NCBI RefSeq assembly: GCF_051200825.1
Contig: NZ_CP195158.1
Span: 434,001 to 498,000 of the forward strand
Length of the DNA: 64,000 bases
Reading direction: 5' to 3'
From: Formosa sp030427735
GTDB taxonomy: Bacteria > Bacteroidota > Bacteroidia > Flavobacteriales > Flavobacteriaceae
This document shows, piece by piece, positions 17,166 through 27,054 of this stretch. The notes beneath the pieces were generated by a model. That model was not told the DNA's origin, did not search any database, and saw nothing but the letters and a program-made list of their open reading frames with translations. A program made the position numbers and the translations under genes. The first letter of the stretch is position 1. Each line of letters opens with the position of its first letter.

Positions 17166-17278
17166 CATATTAGAATTAATCTAAATAGTTTAAGACGAGG
17201 AGTTTGTGAAATCGATTAATTTTGAAAGGGTTATATCCTTAAAACAAACAAAAAACAAGCTCTGTAAATAGCAGTATA

Positions 17279-18412
17279 ATGAAGATTAAAAAAGAAGATA
17301 TAATAAAAGCGTTACAAACCATTACTGTTCCTGGCGAAGGTCAGAATATGGTTGAAAGTGGCGCGGTAACAAACGTTAATGTTTTTGGCGACGAGGTGGT
17401 AGTCGATATTACCATTGCCAACCCGAGTTTGCAAGCTAAAAAGAAAACTGAAGTCGATATTTTAAAAACCATTCACGACTTGGTATATCAGAAAGCAAAA
17501 ATTAAAGTGAATGTAACGGTTAATGCCCCTGCAAAACCTAAAAACGAAATAAAAGGTAAACCCATACCGGGCATTAAAAATATTATAGCTGTAGCGTCTG
17601 GTAAAGGCGGTGTAGGAAAATCTACCGTTACCGCAAACTTAGCCGTAACGCTAGCCAAAATGGGCTTTAATGTTGGTGTTTTAGATGCCGATATTTACGG
17701 GCCTTCCATGCCAATTATGTTCGATGTGGAACACGAAAAACCATTGGCGGTAAACATCGATGGCAAATCGAAAATGAAACCGATAGAGAATTATGGGGTG
17801 AAAATCCTATCTATCGGATTTTTTACTAAACCCGATCAAGCCGTAGTTTGGCGTGGCCCTATGGCGGCTAAAGCCTTAAACCAAATGATTTTTGATGCGC
17901 ATTGGGACGAATTGGATTTCTTATTACTGGATTTACCTCCAGGAACTGGCGATATTCACCTAAGCATCATGCAATCACTCCCAATTACTGGAGCAGTGGT
18001 AGTAAGTACGCCGCAAAACGTGGCACTGGCAGATGCTAAAAAAGGTGTAGCGATGTTCCAACAAGACAGTATTAACGTGCCAGTGTTAGGAATAATTGAA
18101 AACATGGCGTATTTTACACCAGCCGAATTGCCAGATAATAAATATTATATTTTTGGCGAAGCAGGTGCCAAAAACCTAGCAGAAGATTTAAACGTGCCAT
18201 TTTTAGGCGAATTACCGTTGGTGCAAAGCATCCGTGAAGCGGGCGATGTTGGTAGACCAGCGGCCTTGCAAACGGCAACACCATTAGAGAAATCTTTTGA
18301 AACATTAACGCAAGCTGTTGTTCAGGAAGTGGTGAATAGAAACGATAACTTACCGCCAACAGAAGCAATTAAAATTACGACTATGGCTGGCTGTTCAGCT
18401 GTTAAAAAATAA
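17279..18412 (+). CDS. Mrp/ApbC-type P-loop Fe-S cluster carrier
   Basis: 377 residues. An N-terminal MIP18/DUF59-like domain (about 1-90: 'IIKALQTITVPGEGQNMVESGAV') is joined to a Mrp/NBP35 ATPase with the deviant P-loop 'VASGKGGVGKSTVTANLA' (about 107-124), 'VLDADIYGPSMPIMF', and 'LLLDLPPGTGDIHLSI'. The family loads Fe-S clusters onto apoproteins. The classical C-terminal CxxC is not evident; the last residues have a single Cys in 'MAGCSAVKK'. The nifU-like gene follows 3 bp later and a ferredoxin reductase and ferredoxin follow that, supporting a role in Fe-S assembly. Confidence 0.92.
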   Translation: MKIKKEDIIKALQTITVPGEGQNMVESGAVTNVNVFGDEVVVDITIANPSLQAKKKTEVDILKTIHDLVYQKAKIKVNVTVNAPAKPKNEIKGKPIPGIKNIIAVASGKGGVGKSTVTANLAVTLAKMGFNVGVLDADIYGPSMPIMFDVEHEKPLAVNIDGKSKMKPIENYGVKILSIGFFTKPDQAVVWRGPMAAKALNQMIFDAHWDELDFLLLDLPPGTGDIHLSIMQSLPITGAVVVSTPQNVALADAKKGVAMFQQDSINVPVLGIIENMAYFTPAELPDNKYYIFGEAGAKNLAEDLNVPFLGELPLVQSIREAGDVGRPAALQTATPLEKSFETLTQAVVQEVVNRNDNLPPTEAIKITTMAGCSAVKK

Positions 18413-18415
18413 GGT

Positions 18416-18655
18416 ATGACCTCAGAAGAATTAAAATTAAATGTAGAGAAAGCTCTCGACGAAATTCGTCCGTTTTTAGAAAGCGATGGCGGTAATATTT
18501 CTCTTATTTCTATTGAAGACGACAAATTGGTGAAGGTACAATTAGAAGGCGCTTGCGTTGGCTGTAGTGTAAACCAAATGACCTTAAAGTCTGGTGTAGA
18601 AATGACCATTAAAAAATATGCTCCGCAAATCGAGCAAGTTATTAATGTAGAATAA
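18416..18655 (+). CDS. NifU C-terminal-domain Fe-S scaffold protein
   Basis: 79 residues, a stand-alone NifU-C (Nfu) domain: 'NVEKALDEIRPFLESDGGNISLISIEDD', then the cluster-binding CxxC in 'LEGACVGCSVNQMTLKSGVE' (Cys about 48 and 51). Nfu proteins hold 4Fe-4S clusters and hand them to targets. It is 3 bp downstream of mrp, so the scaffold and carrier are made together. Confidence 0.92.
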   Translation: MTSEELKLNVEKALDEIRPFLESDGGNISLISIEDDKLVKVQLEGACVGCSVNQMTLKSGVEMTIKKYAPQIEQVINVE

Positions 18656-18687
18656 AGCAAGCCTTTGCTATTTAAGTCACCTAACAA

Positions 18688-19749
18688 ATGATTAAAACCG
18701 ACATCCTAATTATAGGAGCAGGCCCAACTGGATTGTTTACAGTATTTGAAGCTGGATTATTAAAATTAAAGTGCCATTTAATCGATGCCTTACCACAACC
18801 AGGCGGCCAATGTTCCGAAATTTACCCGAAGAAACCGATTTACGATATTCCAGGATTCCCTGAAGTTTTAGCAGGCGATCTTACCAAAAATTTATTGGAA
18901 CAATGTAAGCAGTTCGAACCAGGTTTTACTTTGGGCGAACGTGCCGAAACTTTAGAAAAACAAGAGGACGGCAGCTTTATTGTAACCACAAATAAAGGCA
19001 CACAACACCATGCGCCTGTGGTAGCTATCGCTGGTGGTTTGGGGAGTTTTGAACCGAGAAAACCGTTAATAAGCAATATTGCTAGTTTCGAAGATAAAGG
19101 CGTTGAATATTTCATTAAAGATCCAGAAATGTATCGCGATAAACGTGTGGTTATTTCTGGTGGTGGCGATTCTGCTTTAGATTGGTCTATTTTCTTGGCC
19201 GATGTCGCTTCCGAAGTGACTTTAATCCACAGACGTAACGAGTTCCGTGGTGCTTTAGATTCTGTTGAAAAAGTTCAAGAATTAAAATCGAAAGGCAAAA
19301 TCAATTTAATCACCCCAGCCGAAGTTATCAACGTAGTTGGTCATGGTAAAGTTGAAGGTGTTGTCGTGGCGCAATCGAAACATATAGAAAAGGAATTTAT
19401 TGTAGAAACGGATCACTTTATTCCGCTTTTTGGTTTATCACCAAAATTAGGGCCTTTAGGAAATTGGGGCTTGGAGATTGAAAAAAATGCCATTAAAGTG
19501 AATAATGCTCTGGATTATCAAACTAATATTCCAGGTGTGTTTGCGATTGGCGATGTAAATACCTATCCAGGAAAATTAAAACTGATTTTATGTGGTTTTC
19601 ACGAAGCGACATTAATGTGTCAGGCGGCGTATCAGATTATCAATCCGGGAAAAAAATACGTTTTAAAATATACTACCGTTAGCGGTATCGATGGTTTTGA
19701 TGGCACGAGAAAAGAAGCCGAAAAAGCCGTTGTTAAATCAATAGAATAG
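18688..19749 (+). CDS. Thioredoxin-reductase-like ferredoxin--NADP+ reductase
   Basis: 353 residues. The FAD-binding motif 'ILIIGAGPTGLFTVFEAG' is N-terminal (5-22), 'PQPGGQCSEIYPKKPIYDIPG' follows, and the NADP-binding motif is 'VVISGGGDSALDW' (about 155-167). It has the TrxR two-domain layout without the redox CxxC, which defines TrxR-like ferredoxin-NADP+ oxidoreductases, and it ends with the family's usual aromatic C-terminal extension. A 2Fe-2S ferredoxin gene 14 bp downstream is the obvious partner. The pair could supply electrons for Fe-S cluster assembly or other reductases. Confidence 0.93.
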   Translation: MIKTDILIIGAGPTGLFTVFEAGLLKLKCHLIDALPQPGGQCSEIYPKKPIYDIPGFPEVLAGDLTKNLLEQCKQFEPGFTLGERAETLEKQEDGSFIVTTNKGTQHHAPVVAIAGGLGSFEPRKPLISNIASFEDKGVEYFIKDPEMYRDKRVVISGGGDSALDWSIFLADVASEVTLIHRRNEFRGALDSVEKVQELKSKGKINLITPAEVINVVGHGKVEGVVVAQSKHIEKEFIVETDHFIPLFGLSPKLGPLGNWGLEIEKNAIKVNNALDYQTNIPGVFAIGDVNTYPGKLKLILCGFHEATLMCQAAYQIINPGKKYVLKYTTVSGIDGFDGTRKEAEKAVVKSIE

Positions 19750-19763
19750 AGTAAAAAATTGCA

Positions 19764-20096
19764 ATGGAACAAGATGTAAATATTAAAATTACCGATCGAG
19801 ATGGCGTAACCCACGATATTGTTGCACCTACCGATATGGCTATGAATTTAATGGAAGTTGTACGCTCGTACGAGCTCGCCCCAGAAGGCACTATTGGTGT
19901 TTGTGGTGGTATGGCCATGTGTGCCTCTTGCCAATGTTATGTGGTAAGCGACACCGAACTTCCGGAAATGCAAGACGACGAAGAAGCCATGTTGTCTGAA
20001 GCGTTTCATGTGCAAGACAACAGCCGTTTAGGTTGCCAGATACAAATTACGCCAGAAATGGAAGGTTTGGAAGTTATTTTAGCGCCAGAAAGTTAA
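19764..20096 (+). CDS. 2Fe-2S ferredoxin, adrenodoxin type
   Basis: 110 residues. The cluster ligands are in 'GVCGGMAMCASCQCYV' (C-x5-C-x2-C) and the distant Cys in 'SRLGCQIQITPEM'. The pattern is that of vertebrate-type/Isc-type ferredoxins, one-electron carriers. Its neighbour is the reductase that should reduce it with NADPH. Its stop codon overlaps the convergent metallophosphoesterase gene by 4 bp. Confidence 0.93.
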   Translation: MEQDVNIKITDRDGVTHDIVAPTDMAMNLMEVVRSYELAPEGTIGVCGGMAMCASCQCYVVSDTELPEMQDDEEAMLSEAFHVQDNSRLGCQIQITPEMEGLEVILAPES

Positions 20097-20992
20097 TGGG
20101 TTTTATAATCTATTAATTTTTTTGGCCCTTCTAGTACCGTGCGTACAATTCTAAAATAACCATCGTCCGTCGTGGCGGTGTCCCATTTTATTAGCGAAAT
20201 TTCACCCTTTTCAATTTCTATGCCCGTTATACTGTGCGGATGTACACAGCTGCCATCGTTAAAAAAAGCGATATGACCAGGCTGCGGAAACCTTGGCCTA
20301 TGTGTGTGACCAACTATGGTTATAAGGTTGTTTTTACTGCGAATCCAATTTTTTATGCGGCGTTCTATACGGATAAGTTCGGTGTAGTTTTTACCCGGAC
20401 TCGTGGGGTCGGCAATACCCATAACATTTAGCGGTTTCCATAATATTCTAACCATAAACCGACTCAACTTCCAACATTTATAATTCCACCAATCTGCTTG
20501 ATGTCCGTGGGTTAAAAAGACTTCTTGCTGTGTTGTTTTATGCTTTAAAATAATACCTTCATAAAAAGTAATGTCGGTAAAGAGTTCTTTATGAAGCCCC
20601 GTTTTTGCATCAAAATAAGTGTGTAAATGCTTCTTTACATAGTTTTGTTTTCGGTATACCATGTCGTGATTTCCCCAAATAACATCCAGACGTTTTTCGT
20701 CGTAAAAACACTTCATTAGCATATATACATTGGTATGCGCTTCAAAAATAGACTTAAAGTTTAGGTTCTCCCAAAGCTCGTCGCCATCTCCTAATTCGCA
20801 ATAATGAAATCCGTTTTTATAATACTGTTTTAAAGCGTGGTAATATATGTTTCGGTTACGTGCAAAATCATCGGCAATACTGTTGTCACCTCTATGGCAA
20901 TCACTAAAAAAAATGAATTTAGACGTGTCGTCGAATTCAATAATTTTCGCGGTATCGTAAGCGTTATGTAATCGTTTTTGAGATGATAGCAT
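20093..20992 (-). CDS. Metallophosphoesterase (calcineurin-like)
   Basis: 299 residues with all five metal-binding blocks: 'IFFSDCHRGDNS' (D-x-H, about 28-39), 'ELGDGDELWE' (GD), 'VIWGNHDMV' (GNHD), 'VFLTHGHQADWW' (GH), and 'ITIVGHTHRPRF' (GHTH). The family hydrolyses phosphomono- or phosphodiesters. Some relatives cleave UDP-diacylglucosamine (LpxH), but this one is longer and its substrate is not known. It is convergent with the ferredoxin gene. Confidence 0.85.
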   Translation of the reverse strand: MLSSQKRLHNAYDTAKIIEFDDTSKFIFFSDCHRGDNSIADDFARNRNIYYHALKQYYKNGFHYCELGDGDELWENLNFKSIFEAHTNVYMLMKCFYDEKRLDVIWGNHDMVYRKQNYVKKHLHTYFDAKTGLHKELFTDITFYEGIILKHKTTQQEVFLTHGHQADWWNYKCWKLSRFMVRILWKPLNVMGIADPTSPGKNYTELIRIERRIKNWIRSKNNLITIVGHTHRPRFPQPGHIAFFNDGSCVHPHSITGIEIEKGEISLIKWDTATTDDGYFRIVRTVLEGPKKLIDYKTH

Positions 20993-21188
20993 GGATTAAA
21001 TATAACTAAAACCATTGTGATTTGTAAGCGAAAAATAACTTTAATCGTTTGGCTTTAGCATGATGATTTTTCTAAAGTTTAATAGCTGTGTTAGAATAGT
21101 TTATGTAAGAGTTTTAAAATTAAATAGTTATATTTAATAATTGTTGTTATTTGAATTAAAAAGAACAAACTAACTTAACCTTCAGTTT

Positions 21189-22685
21189 ATGTTTCGAAAA
21201 TTTTTGTTTATCTCAAACAAATTAGTTGCGCTATGTGTACTCATTACTGTCATGAGTTGCCAGCAAAAAATCAATGATGTTACCATTACAGGACAAATTA
21301 TTGGTGATATTCCCGAAAATATTAATTACACTTTACCTATTAACGGCATCGACTTTATTGGGTTTAACCAAATGGTTCGGCCCGATTCGCTAGGTAATTT
21401 TAAAATTACATTGGCTGTTACAAAAGCGAGTTTTGTAGAATTATCTCAAGAATATAAATCTTTTGGAACTGTTATTGTCGAACCCGAAATGCATTATCAA
21501 GTGTTGATAGATAATACCGAAAAGAAACCAAAATTTAAAGTAACAGCTCATAATGCCAAAGGTCAGGAACTTTACAATAAAATCACTAATCGAAATATGA
21601 TTACTGGTCATTTTGAATTAGAGGCAAATTCGTATTTTAAAGACTCTGTACCTTCTGCTATTGAAACCAAAATTAAGCAAAGCTTGGTAACCGAAATGAC
21701 TGAATATCAAGCGCTACTAGAAAAGCATGACATTTCAGAAGACTTTTATCAATTAGTTGCTACCGATCGTGGCTATTTTTATGCAGGAGCACAAGGTAGC
21801 GTTGCCTTTTTAAATTTTTTATATGAAGAAAGAAACCAAAACACCTTAAACAAAGATCAATATAATAAACTTTGGAGTGCTGTTTTTCAGTCTTACCCAG
21901 CATCCAATCCCGAATTGTTGCGTTCGCCATGGTTTTATTATTACACACAAAATTATTTGCGATATCAAGAGTTTCTAGAAAATGAAGTAGATACAGATTC
22001 GTTAATTGGCTTAAGAAATCAAGGAAAAATTAATACGTATCAAATTAATCAAGCAAAAAAGCACTTATCTGGTGAGCAGTTAGAGTATTATTATGCGGCT
22101 TTTTTATATGATGTATCTATATCTAAAAATTACGAAAAAGAACTCATCCCGTTATTTGAAGCATTTAAAACCACTTACTCACAGAGTGCCTATAGCCCAT
22201 TTATAGCTCCAGAAATAGAAAACATTGTTGCGTTTCACAACAAACAAAAAGACAGCTTAAACACAAACACTACATTTATAAATAACACCGATAGCTTAAA
22301 TACCTTAAAAGAAGTTGTAAAAACATTAAATGGCCACAGGTATTATGTAGATGTTTGGACTACTTGGTGCTCACCCTGCAAAAAAGAGTTTGCACACAAT
22401 TCTGAACTTTATAAGCTGTTAAAGGCTAAAAATATCACTCCTTTATACATTTCAATAGATCGAGATGAGAAAGCCACACAATGGAAACAAATGATTGCGT
22501 TTTATGGTTTAGAAGGCTATCAAATTCGAGCAAACAAAGCGTTATATAACAACTTAAAACAATTATACGAGGGAAACACCTTTGCAATACCTTGGCATAT
22601 TTTGGTAGATAGCGATGGTGCAATTATTAAAAAACATGTGAGTGGTCCGTCTAAAATTGAAAAATTGATAAGCGAATTAAATTAA
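21189..22685 (+). CDS. TlpA-like thioredoxin-domain lipoprotein
   Basis: 498 residues. The signal peptide ends in lipobox VMSC (Cys about 24), so a lipoprotein facing the periplasm. An N-terminal beta-rich region resembles the DUF4369-type domain often placed ahead of TlpA domains in this phylum. A helical middle follows, and a C-terminal thioredoxin fold with redox motif 'WTTWCSPCKKEF' (about 394-405) and cis-Pro region 'FAIPWHILVDSDG'. It probably reduces or maintains exported disulfides. The MG2-type protein gene starts 6 bp later and may be its partner. Confidence 0.82.
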   Translation: MFRKFLFISNKLVALCVLITVMSCQQKINDVTITGQIIGDIPENINYTLPINGIDFIGFNQMVRPDSLGNFKITLAVTKASFVELSQEYKSFGTVIVEPEMHYQVLIDNTEKKPKFKVTAHNAKGQELYNKITNRNMITGHFELEANSYFKDSVPSAIETKIKQSLVTEMTEYQALLEKHDISEDFYQLVATDRGYFYAGAQGSVAFLNFLYEERNQNTLNKDQYNKLWSAVFQSYPASNPELLRSPWFYYYTQNYLRYQEFLENEVDTDSLIGLRNQGKINTYQINQAKKHLSGEQLEYYYAAFLYDVSISKNYEKELIPLFEAFKTTYSQSAYSPFIAPEIENIVAFHNKQKDSLNTNTTFINNTDSLNTLKEVVKTLNGHRYYVDVWTTWCSPCKKEFAHNSELYKLLKAKNITPLYISIDRDEKATQWKQMIAFYGLEGYQIRANKALYNNLKQLYEGNTFAIPWHILVDSDGAIIKKHVSGPSKIEKLISELN

Positions 22686-22691
22686 ATTGAA

Positions 22692-25016
22692 ATGAATGCC
22701 TTAACTTCTATTTTAAATATTTTACCACTGCCTAATACAAACAAAACGTGCTTTGCATTATTTGTTGTCGTTTTGGGTTTTACGGGCAATTGCATATGGG
22801 CACAACAGTCACCTAGCATACCCAACAGCCTTGTAGATAATATCACTAAAAACGCATTAAATTATCTGCAAGAATCTGTTTACCTGCAAACCAGCAAAGG
22901 CATTTACGAAACAGGCGAAGATTTATGGTTTAAAGCGTATGTTTTAAACAGTCAGTATTTAATTCCTTCCGATTTAAGTAACACCTTATACGTGCAATTG
23001 GTAGAAGATCAAACCGATGTTGCAGTATGGCAAGAACGGTATTCCATCGAAAAAGGATTTGTAAACGGACATGTGTTTATTCAGGATACTTTAAAGTCGG
23101 GCACGTATCGCTTGGAAGCCTTAACATCTGAGTCGTTTTACAAAAACACGCAAGACTTTAAAAGTGCTCGTAAACTTATTATTGTAGATCGAATTTCCGA
23201 TTTTGCTAAAGATTCCATCACTAAAACCAACGAAATTGATTTTGATTTTAAGTTATTTCCAGAAGGCGGCCACTTGGTATCTGGCATACAAAGTACTGTA
23301 GCCTTTAAGGCTATTGATGCTAAAGGGCAACCAAAAACTATTTCGGGAACTTTATTAGAAAATGATAAACCATTACTGGATTTTAAAAGCACACATGCAG
23401 GCATGGGGGCATTTATTTTTACACCAGACATCACGAAAACATATCGCATCACATTAAACGATTCACTAGGTCAAAAAACAGTTTCGCTTCCAAAAATAGA
23501 ACCTCAGGGGCAAGTCATGCAGTTAGTAACCAACAGCAATGAAGCTATTACTTTAAAAATTTCAAAATCACCGGGTTTAGAAACAGAAATGATTTATGTG
23601 CGCGTTCAGGTTCGAGGCGTGGTGTACACCATAGCCAAAACCCTATTGGATGAAGCGCAAATTGTAAGTATTCCTGTAAATGATATGCCACAGGGCATTG
23701 CTGAGATTACCTTGTTTAATCAGGATTTACAGCCAGTAGCCGAACGTTTGGTATTTGTAAAACAATATCAGAAATTGCATATAAAAACTGTTTTAGACAA
23801 AAGCGAATATCTAACAAAAGAACAGGTTAAATTAAATATAAAAGTCGTAGACCAGAATGGCAATCCACAAATCGCACATCTAGGTTTAAGTGTTTACGAT
23901 GCCATGTACAACAACCCGAACGACACCAAAACCATTGCAAGCCATTTTCTGTTAACCGAAGAATTAAAAGGAAATTTACACGACCCCAGTTATTATTTTA
24001 AAGACGAAAATGAAAATAGAAAACAAGCCTTAAACCTCTTATTGCTTACTCAGGGATGGCGAGCTTATACTTGGGGCGAACAAAACCTGAAACAATTGGA
24101 CATAAAGCGTCAACTCGCAGTAAAAGATACTTTAATTGGTAAAATTCACGCCAGTAAACAAAAAGACAGAGCCCTTTTATCGCAACAATATGTCATAGCA
24201 TTTACGGCCGAAGATAGCGGTAAGAATCTCATTGAAGTCGATTCTATAGGGAGATTTACAGTGTTGCCAGAATATATTAGCCAAGCCAATGGCGGCTATT
24301 TATATTTAAAGCTATTGCAGAACGATCCTAACAAAAACATGTCTATAGCCATACACGATCCTACCTTTAAGACTATTAATCAAATTAAAAAACAGAAAAC
24401 ATTTATATACCCTATAAATTTTAATAGCAAACTTTTAGAGTTAAAACCAGAGGAAAATTACACGTCTTATAAAGACATGAATCAGCTTGACGAAGTCATG
24501 CTAACCGCTAAAAAAGAACGGGTGTTTAGAGATAAATACATGGGAACTTTGGATAGTTTGGCAAAATTGGATGTAACGATAGATTATCTTTGTAAAAATG
24601 GAGTTTTAAATTGTATAAAACATGCTGCTTCAGGAAAAATCCCAATTCCAGGAAATACCTACGATTACTATGTCGGGAGAGAAATTCAACAAGTTATATA
24701 TAAGGAACAGATTAAAAAAAACTTTACTGAAGAAGAATTGTTAAAGTTGTTTAATGTGAGTTGTGTTAAAGGAGTCTATATTCAAAAAGTGTTTTACGAG
24801 CCTGTTTACGATTTGGACGAACAAATTAATGGCTTTCCAGATTACAGAAATACCTTGTATTGGAAACCCGATATCATTACCGATACAAACGGACAAGCAC
24901 AAATTACCTTTTACTGTTCAGATATCAATACTAAATTTTTAGGTGCTATAGAAGGTATAAATGGTTCGGGTGCTCTAGGAAGAGAGGAATTCGAGTTTTT
25001 TGTAAAAAAAAGATAA
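22692..25016 (+). CDS. Exported MG2 (alpha-2-macroglobulin-like) domain protein
   Basis: 774 residues with an N-terminal signal (hydrophobic about 22-38, ending WAQQ). Residues about 60-165 ('ESVYLQTSKGIYETGEDLWFKAYVLNS', 'GTYRLEALTSESFY') form an MG2-like beta sandwich; a second set ('DKSEYLTKEQVKLNIKVVDQNG') starts near 377. The C-terminal 'TLYWKPDIITDTNGQAQITFYCSD' is the family's usual end. No thioester or TonB plug is seen. Such proteins are common in Bacteroidota envelopes and of unknown role. It is 6 bp downstream of the TlpA-like gene. Confidence 0.7.
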   Translation: MNALTSILNILPLPNTNKTCFALFVVVLGFTGNCIWAQQSPSIPNSLVDNITKNALNYLQESVYLQTSKGIYETGEDLWFKAYVLNSQYLIPSDLSNTLYVQLVEDQTDVAVWQERYSIEKGFVNGHVFIQDTLKSGTYRLEALTSESFYKNTQDFKSARKLIIVDRISDFAKDSITKTNEIDFDFKLFPEGGHLVSGIQSTVAFKAIDAKGQPKTISGTLLENDKPLLDFKSTHAGMGAFIFTPDITKTYRITLNDSLGQKTVSLPKIEPQGQVMQLVTNSNEAITLKISKSPGLETEMIYVRVQVRGVVYTIAKTLLDEAQIVSIPVNDMPQGIAEITLFNQDLQPVAERLVFVKQYQKLHIKTVLDKSEYLTKEQVKLNIKVVDQNGNPQIAHLGLSVYDAMYNNPNDTKTIASHFLLTEELKGNLHDPSYYFKDENENRKQALNLLLLTQGWRAYTWGEQNLKQLDIKRQLAVKDTLIGKIHASKQKDRALLSQQYVIAFTAEDSGKNLIEVDSIGRFTVLPEYISQANGGYLYLKLLQNDPNKNMSIAIHDPTFKTINQIKKQKTFIYPINFNSKLLELKPEENYTSYKDMNQLDEVMLTAKKERVFRDKYMGTLDSLAKLDVTIDYLCKNGVLNCIKHAASGKIPIPGNTYDYYVGREIQQVIYKEQIKKNFTEEELLKLFNVSCVKGVYIQKVFYEPVYDLDEQINGFPDYRNTLYWKPDIITDTNGQAQITFYCSDINTKFLGAIEGINGSGALGREEFEFFVKKR

Positions 25017-25050
25017 ACCTTAGTTTGTATAGTTTTAAGTAAAAATAGTC

Positions 25051-26229
25051 TTATTTAAACGCATTAAGTCCCGTGATATCCAATCCCGTAATTAACAAAT
25101 GAATATCGTGCGTGCCTTCGTAGGTTACCACACTTTCCAGATTCATGCTGTGTCGCATAATACTGTATTCGCCGGTAATTCCCATGCCACCAAGCATTTG
25201 TCTGGCGTCTCTAGCGATGGTGAGTGCCATATCCACATTATTGCGTTTTGCCATAGAAATTTGCGCCGAAGTGGCTTTGTTTTCATTTCTAAGAACACCT
25301 AAACGCCAAGTTAACAATTGTGCTTTGGTAATTTCGGTAATCATTTCGGCTAACTTTTTTTGCTGCAATTGAAATTGCCCAATCGGTTTTCCAAACTGCA
25401 TGCGCTCTTTACTGTAACGTAAAGCTGTGTCGTAACAGTCCATAGCCGCTCCAATAGCACCCCAGGCAATACCATAACGAGCCGAATCTAAACAACCTAA
25501 AGGCGCACCAAGTCCCGATTTGTTTGGTAATAGATTTTCCTTAGGGACTTTAACATTGTCAAAAATAAGCTCGCCAGTAACCGATGCGCGAAGCGACCAT
25601 TTGTTGTGTGTTTCAGGAGTAGAAAATCCTTCCATACCACGTTCAACGATTAAACCATGAATGCGACCGTTTTCATCCTTGGCCCAAACTACGGCTACTT
25701 GTGCAAAAGGCGCATTGGAAATCCACATTTTGGCACCGTTTAAAAGATAATGATCGCCCATATCTTTAAAGTTTGTAGTCATGCCACCAGGATTCGAACC
25801 GTGATCGGGTTCGGTAAGACCAAAACAGCCCATCCATTCACCACTAGCCAATTTAGGTAAAAACTTTTGGCGTTGCGTTTCGTTACCGTATTTCCAGATT
25901 GGGTACATAACCAAAGACGATTGTACCGATGCTGTACTGCGAACGCCAGAATCGCCACGTTCAATTTCTTGCATGATCAAACCATAAGAAATCTGATCCA
26001 ATCCAGCGCCGCCATATTCTTCGGGGATGTAAGGGCCAAAAGCACCAATTTCTGCCAAACCAGCTATAATTTGTTTGGGGAATTCAGCCTTTTGTGCATA
26101 GTCTTCGATTATTGGCGAGACGTCGCGCTTTACCCAAGTTCGTGCCGTATCGCGCACTAATTTGTGCTCTTCGGTTAAAAGCTCATCTAATTGGTAATAA
26201 TCGGGGGCTTCAAAGCGGTCTGGTTTCAT
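25051..26229 (-). CDS. Acyl-CoA dehydrogenase, glutaryl-CoA dehydrogenase-like
   Basis: 392 residues, full-length acyl-CoA dehydrogenase. 'GCFGLTEPDHGSNPGGM' (about 135-151) and 'KMWISNAPFAQVAVVWA' are the FAD- and substrate-binding signatures. 'RQMLGGMGITGEYSIMRH' and the catalytic-base region 'VVTYEGTHDIHLLITG' (Glu about 372) are near the end. The 'VRSTASVQSSLVMYPI' stretch is typical of the glutaryl-CoA dehydrogenase subgroup, which oxidises and decarboxylates glutaryl-CoA in lysine breakdown. It is monocistronic by position. Confidence 0.88.
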   Translation of the reverse strand: MKPDRFEAPDYYQLDELLTEEHKLVRDTARTWVKRDVSPIIEDYAQKAEFPKQIIAGLAEIGAFGPYIPEEYGGAGLDQISYGLIMQEIERGDSGVRSTASVQSSLVMYPIWKYGNETQRQKFLPKLASGEWMGCFGLTEPDHGSNPGGMTTNFKDMGDHYLLNGAKMWISNAPFAQVAVVWAKDENGRIHGLIVERGMEGFSTPETHNKWSLRASVTGELIFDNVKVPKENLLPNKSGLGAPLGCLDSARYGIAWGAIGAAMDCYDTALRYSKERMQFGKPIGQFQLQQKKLAEMITEITKAQLLTWRLGVLRNENKATSAQISMAKRNNVDMALTIARDARQMLGGMGITGEYSIMRHSMNLESVVTYEGTHDIHLLITGLDITGLNAFK

Positions 26230-26312
26230 ATGTTAGCATGCATTAGTTAGATGAGTTCTTTGTTGAAATCATCAAGGTTATTAGTCAAATTTAGCGAATA
26301 CCGCATTAAAGC

Positions 26313-27023
26313 TTACATTTTTAAATAGAAATCTTTTGTTAAATTGATGTAATCTTCGGTGTATTGATGGCGTGCTGTTTCTATAATGAGTTCGGAAATG
26401 TCGGTTTTGGTTTCTTCAAAAGAAAACTGCATTAAGCTGCGTTTTATATCGCTTTCGGGAGCACCTTTAACGCGACATATTGTATTTGGAAACAGACCGA
26501 CTTCAGCAGCTAAAGCAGTCAATTGCGTTTCTTCTTTAAACGGAATAACCACACAGAAACTACCGTTTGGCGCTAATAATTTGGACACACTTGAGATAAG
26601 GTGATCGAAAGGCAAAGCGTCCGTAAAACGTGCTAAATCACGCTGACTATCTTCGGTTTTATAGTCTTCGGAATAGAATGGCGGGTTGGACACTATCAAC
26701 TCGTATTGATCGTCTATTTCATCTACAAATTCTTCCAATGACGCATGATAACAAAATAAGCGATCGCCCCAAGGAGAATTCTCAAAATTATCTACACATT
26801 GCTCGTAGGCTGCATCGTCAATTTCAATGCCATCAATAATTTCAGCGGAACATCGTTGTGCCAGCATTAAAGCTAAAACGCCCGTGCCAGCACCAATATC
26901 AAGCACAGAAAATGGCTGCTGATCGACAGGTGCCCAAGCGCCTAAAAGCACACCGTCCGTACCGATTTTCATCGCACATCGGTCTTGATTTACTGTAAAT
27001 TGTTTGAACATGAATGGTTTCAT
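26313..27023 (-). CDS. trmN6: tRNA1(Val) (adenine(37)-N6)-methyltransferase
   Basis: 236 residues from the ATG at 27023 (MKPFMFKQFTVNQDRCAMK). The open frame reaches 27062, but its first codons lie in a dispersed-repeat hairpin, so the inner ATG is chosen. SAM-binding motif 'VLDIGAGTGVLALMLAQR' and the catalytic NPPY-type motif 'LIVSNPPFYSEDYKT' are clear. 'KIGTDGVLLGAW' near the start is the TrmN6/YfiC signature. It methylates A37 of tRNA-Val. It faces a repeat-filled gap rather than an operon partner. Confidence 0.9.
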   Translation of the reverse strand: MKPFMFKQFTVNQDRCAMKIGTDGVLLGAWAPVDQQPFSVLDIGAGTGVLALMLAQRCSAEIIDGIEIDDAAYEQCVDNFENSPWGDRLFCYHASLEEFVDEIDDQYELIVSNPPFYSEDYKTEDSQRDLARFTDALPFDHLISSVSKLLAPNGSFCVVIPFKEETQLTALAAEVGLFPNTICRVKGAPESDIKRSLMQFSFEETKTDISELIIETARHQYTEDYINLTKDFYLKM

Positions 27024-27054
27024 AATACTTGTTTTTTTATTCTCTATTCCAGAT

